Shown here: positions 1 to 7,239 of the stretch, in pieces | How the letters are laid out: each line of letters opens with the position of its first letter | Position numbering within the stretch: position 1 is the stretch's first letter | Source of the DNA: Desulfoprunum sp. | GTDB lineage: Bacteria > Desulfobacterota > Desulfobulbia > Desulfobulbales > Desulfocapsaceae | Reading direction: 5' to 3' | DNA length: 11,569 bases | NCBI GenBank assembly: GCA_030696435.1 | Contig: JAUYSF010000162.1 | Location: forward strand, 1 to 11,569 | The notes under the pieces: model-generated | Told to the model about the DNA's origin: nothing | Databases searched by the model: none | What the model saw: the letters and a program-made list of their open reading frames with translations, nothing else | Translations under genes and position numbers: made by a program

Positions 1-1067
1 GTCAGCTTGGCACCGGTGCAGCCCAGGGGATGACCGAGGGCGATGGCCCCGCCGTTGACATTGACGATATCCCGGTTGATGCCGAGTGCCTGAACGACAG
101 CCAAGGCCTGAGCGGCAAAGGCCTCATTCAGTTCGACAAGCCCGATCTGATCCTGGGTCATCCCGGCCAGTTTCAAGGCCGCGGGAATGGCAGCGATCGG
201 CCCGATGCCCATGACCTCGGGCGCGCAGCCGTTGGCCGAGAAGGCGATGAAGCGGGCTATCGGATCCTTGCTGATGCGTTTCAGATAGTCTTCGGACACT
301 ACCAGGGCGCAGGCTGCGCCGTCGGTCATCTGAGACGAGTTGCCGGCCGTGACCGGGCCGCCCACCTTGAAGACTGAGCGGAGTTTGGCCAGACTCTCGA
401 CCGTGGTCTCCGGCCTGACGCCGTCATCGACGGTGACCAACTCTTTTGTCCGTTTGATTTTACTTCCGACAAGCATCTCTTTTTCAATCTCTACCGGGAT
501 GATCTCATCGGTAAAGCGCCCCTCGGCGATGGCCGCAGCGGCCTTGGCGTGACTGGCAGCTGCAAAGACATCCATGGCCTGCCGGTCAATGCCGTATTGT
601 TCTGCAACAAGCTCGGCGGTGACGCCCATTGAGGCGAAGGATTCAGGCCAATTGACCATCATCCCTGGGTTGGCGGCGTATTTCAGGCCGCCCAGCGGCA
701 CGCAGGACATCGACTCGACCCCACCGGCGACAATACAGTCGGCGAAACCGCACATGATCCGCTCGGCAGCCATGGCGATGGTCTGCAGGCCGGAAGAACA
801 GAAGCGGTTGATGGTCTGGCCGGGCACCTCTATCGGCAGACCGGCTTTCATGGCCGCAATCCGGCCGACGTTCATACCCTGCTCGGCCTCGGGAAAGGCG
901 CAGCCGAGATAAACGTCATTGATGGTGGCGGGATCGATGCCGGTGCGCTCGACCAGGCCTCTGATGGCCAGGGCCGCCAGATCATCGGGCCGCATGTCTT
1001 TGAGCTTTCCCTTGTTTGCCCGGCAGCCAGGAGTTCGGTAACTTGCCAGAATATAGGCTGTTTTCAT
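1..1067 (-). CDS. 3-ketoacyl-CoA thiolase (acetyl-CoA C-acyltransferase), C-terminus cut by window edge
   Basis: Cleaves 3-ketoacyl-CoA with CoA to acetyl-CoA plus a shortened acyl-CoA, the last step of beta-oxidation. I translated this frame directly; it stays open to the left edge, giving 355 codons. Visible thiolase motifs are the nucleophile region INRFCSSGLQT with Cys90, the NEAFAAQ motif beginning at Asn314, and NGGAIALGHPLGCTG with catalytic His346. The second catalytic Cys, in the C-terminal CxGGG motif, would lie beyond the edge, so roughly 35-40 residues are missing. The start ATG (1065-1067) has AGAGGA (1073-1078) 5 nt upstream. The gene follows the dehydrogenase/hydratase after a 44-bp gap on the same strand, so it is probably the third gene of the operon. 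The RFCSSG context fits a degradative FadA/ACAA1-like thiolase better than an AtoB type; chain-length preference cannot be read from sequence. Confidence 0.95.
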   Translation of the reverse strand, partial: MKTAYILASYRTPGCRANKGKLKDMRPDDLAALAIRGLVERTGIDPATINDVYLGCAFPEAEQGMNVGRIAAMKAGLPIEVPGQTINRFCSSGLQTIAMAAERIMCGFADCIVAGGVESMSCVPLGGLKYAANPGMMVNWPESFASMGVTAELVAEQYGIDRQAMDVFAAASHAKAAAAIAEGRFTDEIIPVEIEKEMLVGSKIKRTKELVTVDDGVRPETTVESLAKLRSVFKVGGPVTAGNSSQMTDGAACALVVSEDYLKRISKDPIARFIAFSANGCAPEVMGIGPIAAIPAALKLAGMTQDQIGLVELNEAFAAQALAVVQALGINRDIVNVNGGAIALGHPLGCTGAKL

Positions 1068-1111
1068 ATCTATCCTCTCTTGTGAGTGTATAAAATTCGC
1101 AATCGGCAGCC

Positions 1112-3499
1112 TTAGTTACGAAGTGGTTTGCCGGTTTTCAGCATATGCTGAATACGTTCTGCCGTCTTTTTATTGCCGCAAAGTTTGACAAATCCCTCTC
1201 GTTCCAGTTGCAGGAGATAGTCCTCGGTGATCAGGGTGCCGGCGGCGACGTCGCCGCCGCAGATGATTTGGCCGATCAGCGCCCCCATCTCGTACTCGTA
1301 CTCGCTGATGAAATTGCCCATTTTCATGTTCCACAGCTGGCTCTTGATGCTGGCTGCAATGCCGCGGCCAGGGGCCGGAATGTTCACAAGCGGGCGTTTG
1401 GGGCGGTAGTTGACGGCCATGGCCAGGACCTTCTGTTTGGCATCGGCAATCAGCTGGTCGATATCCATGCTGATGCTGTCGCCCCGGCGCATATAGCCCA
1501 TGTCGGACAGCTCCGCGGCACCCATGGACACCTTGGCCATGGCAATCTGCTGAAAATTTTTAAAAATAAAGGGCTGCACATCGGTGCCGTACTGCTGGGC
1601 CAGTTCCACGGCCCTAAGACACATCTCCTTGGTGCCGCCGCCAGCCGGCAGGAGACCTACACCGATCTCGACCAAGCCCATATAGGTCTCGGCATAGGCG
1701 TTAATCGCGTCGGAGTGCAGACAGAACTCGCAACCGCCGCCGAGTGCCATGTTGAAGGGCGCGGCGACGACCGGGACCTTGGCGTATTTCACTGCCATGG
1801 TGGCCTTCTGGAACGAGCGGATGACCATGGTGATGTCATCGTAAGCCCCTTCGGCGATGGCCACGGCCAACATCATCAGGTTGGCGCCGACCGAGAAGTT
1901 GGCCCCGCGGTTGCCGAGCACCAGGCCAACGCCCTCGTCTTCTGCCCGTTTGACGGCCTTGTGGGTCATGGCCAGAATATCGCCGCTGATGGCATTCATC
2001 TTCGAATGGAACTCGAAGCCGAAGACGCCGTCACCGAGATCGAGAATCGAGCAGTTGGCGTTTTTCTCGACGACCTTGCCGGCCTTTTTAAGGATTTCGA
2101 GACGAATCTGGCCTGCTTTCACCGGCACGGGGACATAGCCGCCCTGCATGAGATCATAATATTCCTGCTGGCCCGCTTCATTAAAGCGATAGAAGCCCTG
2201 GACTCCCTTCAGTTTCTCAGGCACTTTGATGCCATCTGCCTCGGCCCGTTTAACAAAGGCCGGCACACCGATGGCATCGAGCATCTCGAACGGCCCGAGC
2301 TCCCAGTTAAAACCCCACTTCATGGCATTGTCGACATTCACTACGTCGTCTGCGATCTCGGGAATCCGGTTCACGGTATAGATGAGGGTGTCGCGGATAC
2401 TCTTCCAGGCAAACTCCGCCCCTTTGTCCTGGGCATTGACAACCATCTTGACCTTCTGACCTGGATCGTCGACCTGTTTGACAAGTTGTGCCGAGGGGTA
2501 TTTCGGTTTGACAATCGGCGTGTATTCGCCGGTCTGGTAATCGAAATAAAGGATCTGCTTCTTGCCGTCGACCATTTCCTTGGTGTAGAAACCCTTCTTG
2601 GTCTTGTTGCCGAGCTGCTTGTTCTCGATCATCTTCGCCATAAATTCCGGGAGCTTGAACACATCGCGCTCCTCATCGTCGGGCAGCAGGTTGTAGGAGT
2701 TGGAACCGACATGCGCGAGGGTATCGAGCCCTACCAGATCAGCGGTGCGGAAGGCCGCACTCTTCGGGCGGGCCGTGACCGGACCGGCCATGGCATCGAC
2801 TTCCTCCACCGTCATACCCATCTCCACCATATGCTGGATGCCTTTGTAGATGGCATAGACCCCAATACGATTGGCGATAAAGTTGACCGTATCCTTGGCG
2901 TAGACGATGCCCTTGCCAAGCCGACTGCTGATGAAGTCGGCCATATCCTTGACCACCGCCGGATCGGTCTCCCGGCAGGGCACGATCTCCATCAGCCGCA
3001 TATAGCGCGGCGGATTGAAAAAATGGGTGACCAGGAAACGGCGACGCAGGTCCCCCGGCAACACCGCGGCCATCTCGTTCACCGACAGACCGCTGGTGTT
3101 GGTGGTAAGAATCGCCGTGGCGGAGAGATACGGGGTGATCTTCTCCAGCAGCAAAAGCTTGATCGGCATATATTCGACCACAACCTCAATGACCCAATCG
3201 CAGGCAGTCAGTTTTGTCAGATCGTCCTCCAGATTGCCAACCTGGATTAATCCGGCATATTCCGGCAAGAAAAACGGCGCCGGTTTCATCTTGGCCAGTC
3301 CCTGCAGACCGTTCTGGGCTATGCGGTTTCTCACCGCCGGGCTCTCCAAGGTCAGGCCTTTCGCCGCTTCCTGGCCGGTCAATTCCTTCGGGACGATGTC
3401 GAGCATAAGGACCTCAACTCCCGCATTGGCCAGATGGGCGGCTATGGTGGCGCCCATAACGCCGGCGCCAATTACCGCTACTCGATTGATCTGCCTCAT
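1112..3499 (-). CDS. Fused 3-hydroxyacyl-CoA dehydrogenase / enoyl-CoA hydratase (FadB/FadJ-type activities, FadN-like domain order)
   Basis: A 795-aa two-activity beta-oxidation enzyme: it hydrates 2-enoyl-CoA and oxidises L-3-hydroxyacyl-CoA with NAD+. The dehydrogenase is N-terminal: Rossmann motif GAGVMG at 11-16, NTS at 134-136, catalytic His159 in THFFNPP with partner Glu171, and Asn210 in FIANRIG. The helical C-terminal dehydrogenase domains follow to about 440. A crotonase domain lies at about 485-690, with ALGGGCEF (Glu591) and LVEIGVG (Glu611). The two Glu are 20 residues apart, as in rat enoyl-CoA hydratase (Glu144/Glu164), so both active sites look intact. The dehydrogenase-first order is that of Bacillus FadN, the reverse of E. 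coli FadB/FadJ. The ATG at 3497-3499 overlaps the ligase stop (ATGA), with GGAGAG 5 nt upstream, which suggests translational coupling. An isomerase activity cannot be inferred. Confidence 0.96.
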   Translation of the reverse strand: MRQINRVAVIGAGVMGATIAAHLANAGVEVLMLDIVPKELTGQEAAKGLTLESPAVRNRIAQNGLQGLAKMKPAPFFLPEYAGLIQVGNLEDDLTKLTACDWVIEVVVEYMPIKLLLLEKITPYLSATAILTTNTSGLSVNEMAAVLPGDLRRRFLVTHFFNPPRYMRLMEIVPCRETDPAVVKDMADFISSRLGKGIVYAKDTVNFIANRIGVYAIYKGIQHMVEMGMTVEEVDAMAGPVTARPKSAAFRTADLVGLDTLAHVGSNSYNLLPDDEERDVFKLPEFMAKMIENKQLGNKTKKGFYTKEMVDGKKQILYFDYQTGEYTPIVKPKYPSAQLVKQVDDPGQKVKMVVNAQDKGAEFAWKSIRDTLIYTVNRIPEIADDVVNVDNAMKWGFNWELGPFEMLDAIGVPAFVKRAEADGIKVPEKLKGVQGFYRFNEAGQQEYYDLMQGGYVPVPVKAGQIRLEILKKAGKVVEKNANCSILDLGDGVFGFEFHSKMNAISGDILAMTHKAVKRAEDEGVGLVLGNRGANFSVGANLMMLAVAIAEGAYDDITMVIRSFQKATMAVKYAKVPVVAAPFNMALGGGCEFCLHSDAINAYAETYMGLVEIGVGLLPAGGGTKEMCLRAVELAQQYGTDVQPFIFKNFQQIAMAKVSMGAAELSDMGYMRRGDSISMDIDQLIADAKQKVLAMAVNYRPKRPLVNIPAPGRGIAASIKSQLWNMKMGNFISEYEYEMGALIGQIICGGDVAAGTLITEDYLLQLEREGFVKLCGNKKTAERIQHMLKTGKPLRN

Positions 3500-5352
3500 T
3501 TTTTCTCTCCATGTGTTGATTTCGACTGGAAGACTAAGCCATTTCCGTTTTTCGTATAGAGTTCTTCGACTACGTCTTTGTATTTATTGTAGATTTCCTT
3601 TCGCTTCAGTTTCAGGGTCGGTGTCACTTCACCGCCCTCAACTGAAAATTCTCTGGCTATCAGGGCGAAATGCTTGATGGTCTTGTAAGGGGGATAATTT
3701 TTGTTCAGGGCATCGATCCTTGCACGATATAACTCCCTGATCTTATCGTGTTTGACCAACTCCTCGATATCGAGATAATTGATCTTTTCCTCACGGGTAA
3801 AATCGATGAGCCGCTCGATATTGGGGGTCAGCAGGGCGACAAGATAGGGTTTACGATCACCGAAGACGATGGCCTGGGATATATACTTGTCAAGCCGCAT
3901 ATCGCTCTCGATCGGCTGGGGGGCGATATTCGTGCCGCCGGCGGTGACGATTATTTCTTTTTTGCGGTCGACGATATAGACGAACCCGTCCTTGTCGATG
4001 GTGGCGATATCGCCGGTCTTCAGCCAGCCATCCTCGAAGGTTTCTTTGGTGGCCTCATCGTTCTTGTAATAGCCCTGCATGACCATGGGCCCCTTGAGCA
4101 GCAACTCGCCGTCCTCGGCCAGTTTGACCTCCACCTTCTCAAGCGGCTTGCCCACCGAATCAAAACGGATGTTATCGATACTGCAGAGGGTGACCGCCGG
4201 GCTGGTCTCGGTCAGGCCATAGCCGTTGAACACCGGGATGCCGATGATCCACATGAACTCATTGATGGTCTTGTCGAGAGGAGCGCCGCCGCAGATAAAG
4301 AACTTCAGCCGGCCGCCGAAACGATCGCGAACCTTGCTGAAGACCAGGCGATCAAAGAAACGGTATTGCAGACCAAGGAGACCGACAGGTTTTTTGTCGA
4401 TATATCTTGTCCGCACATATCTGCTGCCGATCTTGACGGCATAATGAAAGAGGTTCCGCCGCAAGGGACTCGATTTGTGGACGGTCTCGTAGATACGCGA
4501 ATAGATCTTTTCAAAGAGGCGCGGCACGCTGACCATGGCCGTCGGCCGAATCTCGACCATATTTTCCATGACCTTTGACACATCCTCGGCAAAGGCGATA
4601 TGGTTGCCGCTGAGCAGGGTGGCGTAGTAGCCACCGGTCCTCTCAAGGACGTGGCTCAGGGGCAAAAAGCTCAGGAAGGTCTCTTTGTCCCCCATCCCCC
4701 CGAGCTGTTTCACGCCGTACTCGCAGTCACAGAGGATATTATACTGGCTGAGCAGGACCCCTTTCGGCACCCCAGTCGTACCGGAGGTATAGATGATGGT
4801 GATGATATCCTCATGGCGGATATTGTCTATCTGGCTCTCGATCGTCTCTTTGTCTTCTTTCGAGAGGGGCGTTTCAATCTCGGACAGCTGGTATTGGGTA
4901 TAGACGGGAAATGAACGATGGCCCATGAAGCGCTCGTAGGAAATTATATGCTCGACATGGGGAATCTTGTCTTTGACGGCCAGGAGCTTTTCATATTGGC
5001 CCTTGGTCGAGACAAAGACCACCTTGGCCTCGCTGTGATTGATGACATAGGCCGCCTGCTTGCCGGTATTGGTGGCGTAGATCGGCACCGTAATGGCGCC
5101 GGCACACTGGATACCGAAATCGGAAATGGCCCAGCCGAGACGGTTTTCCGAAAAGATCGCCACCTTGTCTCCGGGTTGCACCCCGACTTTGCCCAGGCCG
5201 CGGGCCAGGAGCAGCACTCGTTCATAAAATTCGGCATAGGTCTGGGAGATATAGACCCCTTTTTTCTTATAGGAGATAGCTGTCCTATCACCGAATTTAC
5301 GAGCGTTTTCTCTGAGTATTGCGGGGATTGACTGATACGAGATGATGTCCAT
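3496..5352 (-). CDS. Long-chain acyl-CoA synthetase (AMP-forming, FAA1/FadD-like)
   Basis: Activates a fatty acid with ATP and CoA through an acyl-adenylate, feeding the two downstream beta-oxidation enzymes. The 618-aa protein carries the adenylate-forming signatures in order: phosphate loop YTSGTTGVPKG at 188-198, NGYGLTET at 376-383, TGD at 446-448, DRKKE at 462-466 followed by GGTNIAPQPIE, and a C-terminal TPTLKLKR at 577-584 whose Lys581 aligns best with the A10 catalytic lysine. Length and the GGTNIAPQPIE/TPTLKLKR patterns fit the long-chain COG1022 group rather than acetyl-CoA synthetase. There is no signal peptide; it is probably cytoplasmic or peripheral to the membrane. The ATG (5350-5352) has GGAGAG at 5361-5366, 8 nt upstream. 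It is the first gene of the minus-strand operon, behind a recognisable promoter (5435-5463). Substrate chain length is inferred from family only. Confidence 0.94.
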   Translation of the reverse strand: MDIISYQSIPAILRENARKFGDRTAISYKKKGVYISQTYAEFYERVLLLARGLGKVGVQPGDKVAIFSENRLGWAISDFGIQCAGAITVPIYATNTGKQAAYVINHSEAKVVFVSTKGQYEKLLAVKDKIPHVEHIISYERFMGHRSFPVYTQYQLSEIETPLSKEDKETIESQIDNIRHEDIITIIYTSGTTGVPKGVLLSQYNILCDCEYGVKQLGGMGDKETFLSFLPLSHVLERTGGYYATLLSGNHIAFAEDVSKVMENMVEIRPTAMVSVPRLFEKIYSRIYETVHKSSPLRRNLFHYAVKIGSRYVRTRYIDKKPVGLLGLQYRFFDRLVFSKVRDRFGGRLKFFICGGAPLDKTINEFMWIIGIPVFNGYGLTETSPAVTLCSIDNIRFDSVGKPLEKVEVKLAEDGELLLKGPMVMQGYYKNDEATKETFEDGWLKTGDIATIDKDGFVYIVDRKKEIIVTAGGTNIAPQPIESDMRLDKYISQAIVFGDRKPYLVALLTPNIERLIDFTREEKINYLDIEELVKHDKIRELYRARIDALNKNYPPYKTIKHFALIAREFSVEGGEVTPTLKLKRKEIYNKYKDVVEELYTKNGNGLVFQSKSTHGEKK

Positions 5353-5434
5353 TGTTTATGCTCTCCACAAAAAGATGACGCACAGATTCGATCGCCCTCA
5401 CAGTGTTGCTGCATAAAAATCTTGCATTATTTTC

Positions 5435-5463
5435 CGTATACCTTACCCTTACGTTTAAGTCAA
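5435..5463 (-). promoter_or_regulatory. Sigma70-type promoter for the minus-strand beta-oxidation operon
   Basis: Read on the minus strand, TTGACT (5463-5458) is followed after exactly 17 bp by TATACG (5440-5435). These match the -35 consensus at 5 of 6 and the -10 consensus at 4 of 6. Expected initiation near 5428 leaves a leader of about 75 nt before the ligase ATG at 5352. The assignment rests on motif match and position only. Confidence 0.6.
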
Positions 5464-5470
5464 CCTTAAA
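5454..5470. promoter_or_regulatory. Inverted repeat over the -35 box, candidate operator
   Basis: TTTAAG and CTTAAA form perfect 6-bp arms around a 5-bp spacer (TCAAC). The repeat covers the -35 element of the minus-strand promoter and lies within the 195-bp divergent region between the acyl-CoA synthetase and the AtoB-like thiolase, so a bound dimer could block the operon. It does not match the E. coli FadR site, and no regulator gene is in the window. The rest of 5353-5547 shows no convincing plus-strand promoter; the best -10-like box is TATTTT at 5477-5482 with a poor -35 (TTTAAG). A short CTCTC/GAGAG hairpin (5505-5521) lies 14 bp before the thiolase ribosome binding site. Confidence 0.35.
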
Positions 5471-5547
5471 TCAATTTATTTTTCACCTCTAATGAGATTG
5501 CATTCTCTCGAAGCCAGAGAGTATCACCTACCGTAAAGGAGAATATT

Positions 5548-6834
5548 ATGAAGGAAGTTGTGATAGTTAGTGGATCAAGAACAGCAGTCGGGGCATTTGG
5601 TGGAGCCCTCAAAAATGTCCAGGCAATCGAACTGGGCTCCATCGTCCTGAGAGACGTTTTACGTAAGGTTGGATTGCGTCCAGCCCTCGACGACAAGACC
5701 GCCAACCTGGCCCCGACACAACTCAAAGGCCAGGGCCTGATCGACCTGGAAAAAGAGACTGTTGGTTGGGATTCAAGCCTGCAGCCGGTGTCTGTTGATG
5801 AGGTGATCATGGGCAATGTCCTCCAGGCCGGCCAGGGGCAGAACCCAGCCCGCCAGGCTATGATCAGGGCCGGCTACCGCAAGGAAACCCCGGCCTGCAC
5901 CATCAATAAGATATGCGGCTCAGGCCTTAAGGCCATCGCCTTCGGGGCATCGTCCATCATGACCGGAGAGGCTGAGGTTGTGGTAGCGGGCGGCCAGGAA
6001 AGTATGAGCAATGCCCCGATGGCCTTGCCAAAGGCCCGCTGGGGGCATAGGATGGAACTCACCGGACGGGGAGAGATCATCGATCTCATGGTCTTTGATG
6101 GCCTGTATGAGATATTCTATGGCTACCACATGGGGGTAACTGCCGAAAATATCGCCCATAAATACGGCATCAGCCGCGAAGAGCAGGATGCCCTGGCCCT
6201 TCTCAGCCATACTCGGGCGCTGACGGCAATCCGGGAAGGATTCTTTCGCCATGAAATTGCCGCTGTCACAATGAAGAACAGCAAGGGCGAAACCGTCTTC
6301 GACACCGACGAACGGCCCATGGAAACGACCATGGAGAAGCTCGCCAGACTCAGGCCCGCCTTCGACAAAAACGGTTCGGTAACGGCTGGCAATTCTTCTG
6401 GAATCAACGATGGGGCGGCCGCGGTTCTGCTCATGTCTGCAGAAAAGGCCCGGCAGCTCGGCCTTGAGCCTCTGGCCTGGATAACCGCCTTCGCCGCCGG
6501 CGGACTCGATCCTGCCTTTATGGGCCTGGGTCCGGTGCCGGCAATCAGGAAGGTCCTGAACAAAAAAGGTTTGTTCATAAACAACATCGACATGATTGAG
6601 CTCAACGAGGCCTTTGCCTCCCAGGCAATCGCCTGCATGCGTGAGCTGGGGATCGGAACGGAGCGGGCCAACGAACTCGGCAGCGGTATCTCACTTGGCC
6701 ATCCCATCGGCTGCACCGGCGCCCGCCAAACCGTAACCGGCATTCACCATATGCAGCGAAAGGGCTATTCAACGGGCCTCATTTCAATGTGCATCGGTGG
6801 TGGCATGGGCATGGCCATGCTGATTGAGAGATAG
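5548..6834 (+). CDS. Acetyl-CoA C-acetyltransferase (acetoacetyl-CoA thiolase, AtoB-like) with N-terminal insertion
   Basis: Interconverts two acetyl-CoA and acetoacetyl-CoA, either closing short-chain oxidation or starting C4 synthesis. The 428-aa protein has all catalytic elements: Cys123 in INKICGSGLK, ELNEAFASQ (Asn353), His385 in SLGHPIGCTGAR, and Cys415 in CIGGGMG. The NKICGSGLK and VDEVIMGNVLQAG strings are typical of AtoB-type biosynthetic/acetoacetyl thiolases. Relative to the remembered E. coli AtoB (nucleophile Cys88), the nucleophile is displaced by about 35 residues; the extra segment is at about 46-82, before VDEVIMG. The usual NGGAIALGHP reads ELGSGISLGHP here. The ATG has AAGGAG at 5536-5541 with a 6-nt spacer. 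It is transcribed divergently from the beta-oxidation operon and may share its control. It is distinct in type from the thiolase at 1-1067. Confidence 0.94.
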   Translation: MKEVVIVSGSRTAVGAFGGALKNVQAIELGSIVLRDVLRKVGLRPALDDKTANLAPTQLKGQGLIDLEKETVGWDSSLQPVSVDEVIMGNVLQAGQGQNPARQAMIRAGYRKETPACTINKICGSGLKAIAFGASSIMTGEAEVVVAGGQESMSNAPMALPKARWGHRMELTGRGEIIDLMVFDGLYEIFYGYHMGVTAENIAHKYGISREEQDALALLSHTRALTAIREGFFRHEIAAVTMKNSKGETVFDTDERPMETTMEKLARLRPAFDKNGSVTAGNSSGINDGAAAVLLMSAEKARQLGLEPLAWITAFAAGGLDPAFMGLGPVPAIRKVLNKKGLFINNIDMIELNEAFASQAIACMRELGIGTERANELGSGISLGHPIGCTGARQTVTGIHHMQRKGYSTGLISMCIGGGMGMAMLIER

Positions 6835-6869
6835 CAACAAAGATGGAGCTCAGGGTTTTTTAATTATTG

Positions 6870-6900
6870 GGCAGGCTTCGGGTGGTTGACGGAGCCTGCC
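6870..6900 (+). terminator. Stem-loop after the thiolase, possible (non-canonical) terminator
   Basis: GGCAGGCT (6870-6877) is perfectly complementary to AGCCTGCC (6893-6900). The stem extends inward through a U-G pair and two further G-C pairs, giving about 11 pairs with a 9-nt loop, 35 nt after the thiolase stop. The sequence after the stem is GCTCTTTACT, not a proper T-tract, so intrinsic termination is doubtful. It could be a 3'-end stabilising hairpin, or one state of the larger fold over 6870-6954. Confidence 0.4.
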
Positions 6901-6954
6901 GCTCTTTACTGCACAGGCTCACATTCTTAACAACACCATATAACCGTCAACCGC
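6882..6954 (+). other. Alternative pairing partners for the 6870-6900 stem-loop
   Basis: Two further perfect inverted repeats reuse parts of the hairpin. GGTTGACGG (6884-6892) pairs with CCGTCAACC (6944-6952), extendable by U-G and G-C to 6882/6954. GAGCCTG (6892-6898) pairs with CAGGCTC (6914-6920). These two helices are nested and mutually compatible, almost contiguous at 6891/6892, but both exclude the 6870-6900 hairpin. The arrangement resembles a two-state RNA, but it is a reading of complementarity only, and no ligand or regulated gene is evident. Confidence 0.35.
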
Positions 6955-7072
6955 AAATGCCTTTGGCTTTTCCGTCGTCATAAAAGCATCTTTCGGCACA
7001 TTCAACTTTACCGAGCAAATTCAAGCTCTGAACAGCAATCAACCTTTTTTATCATTGCCCGTATATTTCTTT

Positions 7073-7101
7073 TTCTCAAAATCCACATTAAGCTGTATAA
7101 T
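7073..7101 (+). promoter_or_regulatory. Candidate sigma70 promoter for the 4Fe-4S membrane protein
   Basis: TATAAT (7096-7101) matches the -10 consensus exactly. TTCTCA (7073-7078) matches the -35 consensus at 4 of 6, with a 17-bp spacer. Initiation near 7108 would give a leader of about 130 nt. AT-rich surroundings raise the chance of a coincidental match. Confidence 0.45.
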
Positions 7102-7239
7102 GAAATACTAAAATACAAGCCCCTACTGTTAAGAGAGAAATATTATTATTATTTTCAAACCTTTGTCCAAATAGATTGATATGGCTTAAAATACAGACCA
7201 CCTCCACGGCATCTCACTATCAAGCGCCTGCCCATTGCC

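Larger units (their letters stand above)
6835..7239. other. Gene-free spacer after the AtoB-like thiolase
   Basis: No supported coding region on either strand. The left part (6870-6954) carries overlapping inverted repeats described separately. The middle, 6955-7070, is AT-rich with no clear structure. The right part has a promoter-like pair (7073-7101) and then about 130 bp of leader to the membrane protein start, with no obvious Shine-Dalgarno sequence. Confidence 0.7.

Noticed and set aside
1145..3250. A 701-codon open frame on the plus strand, antisense to the dehydrogenase/hydratase
   Set aside because: It lies wholly opposite a gene with clear catalytic motifs and shows no domain pattern of its own; long antisense frames arise from GC-rich codon bias.
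6123..6743. 206-codon minus-strand frame opposite the AtoB-like thiolase
   Set aside because: Shadow of a well-supported gene; no ribosome binding site, motif or plausible product.
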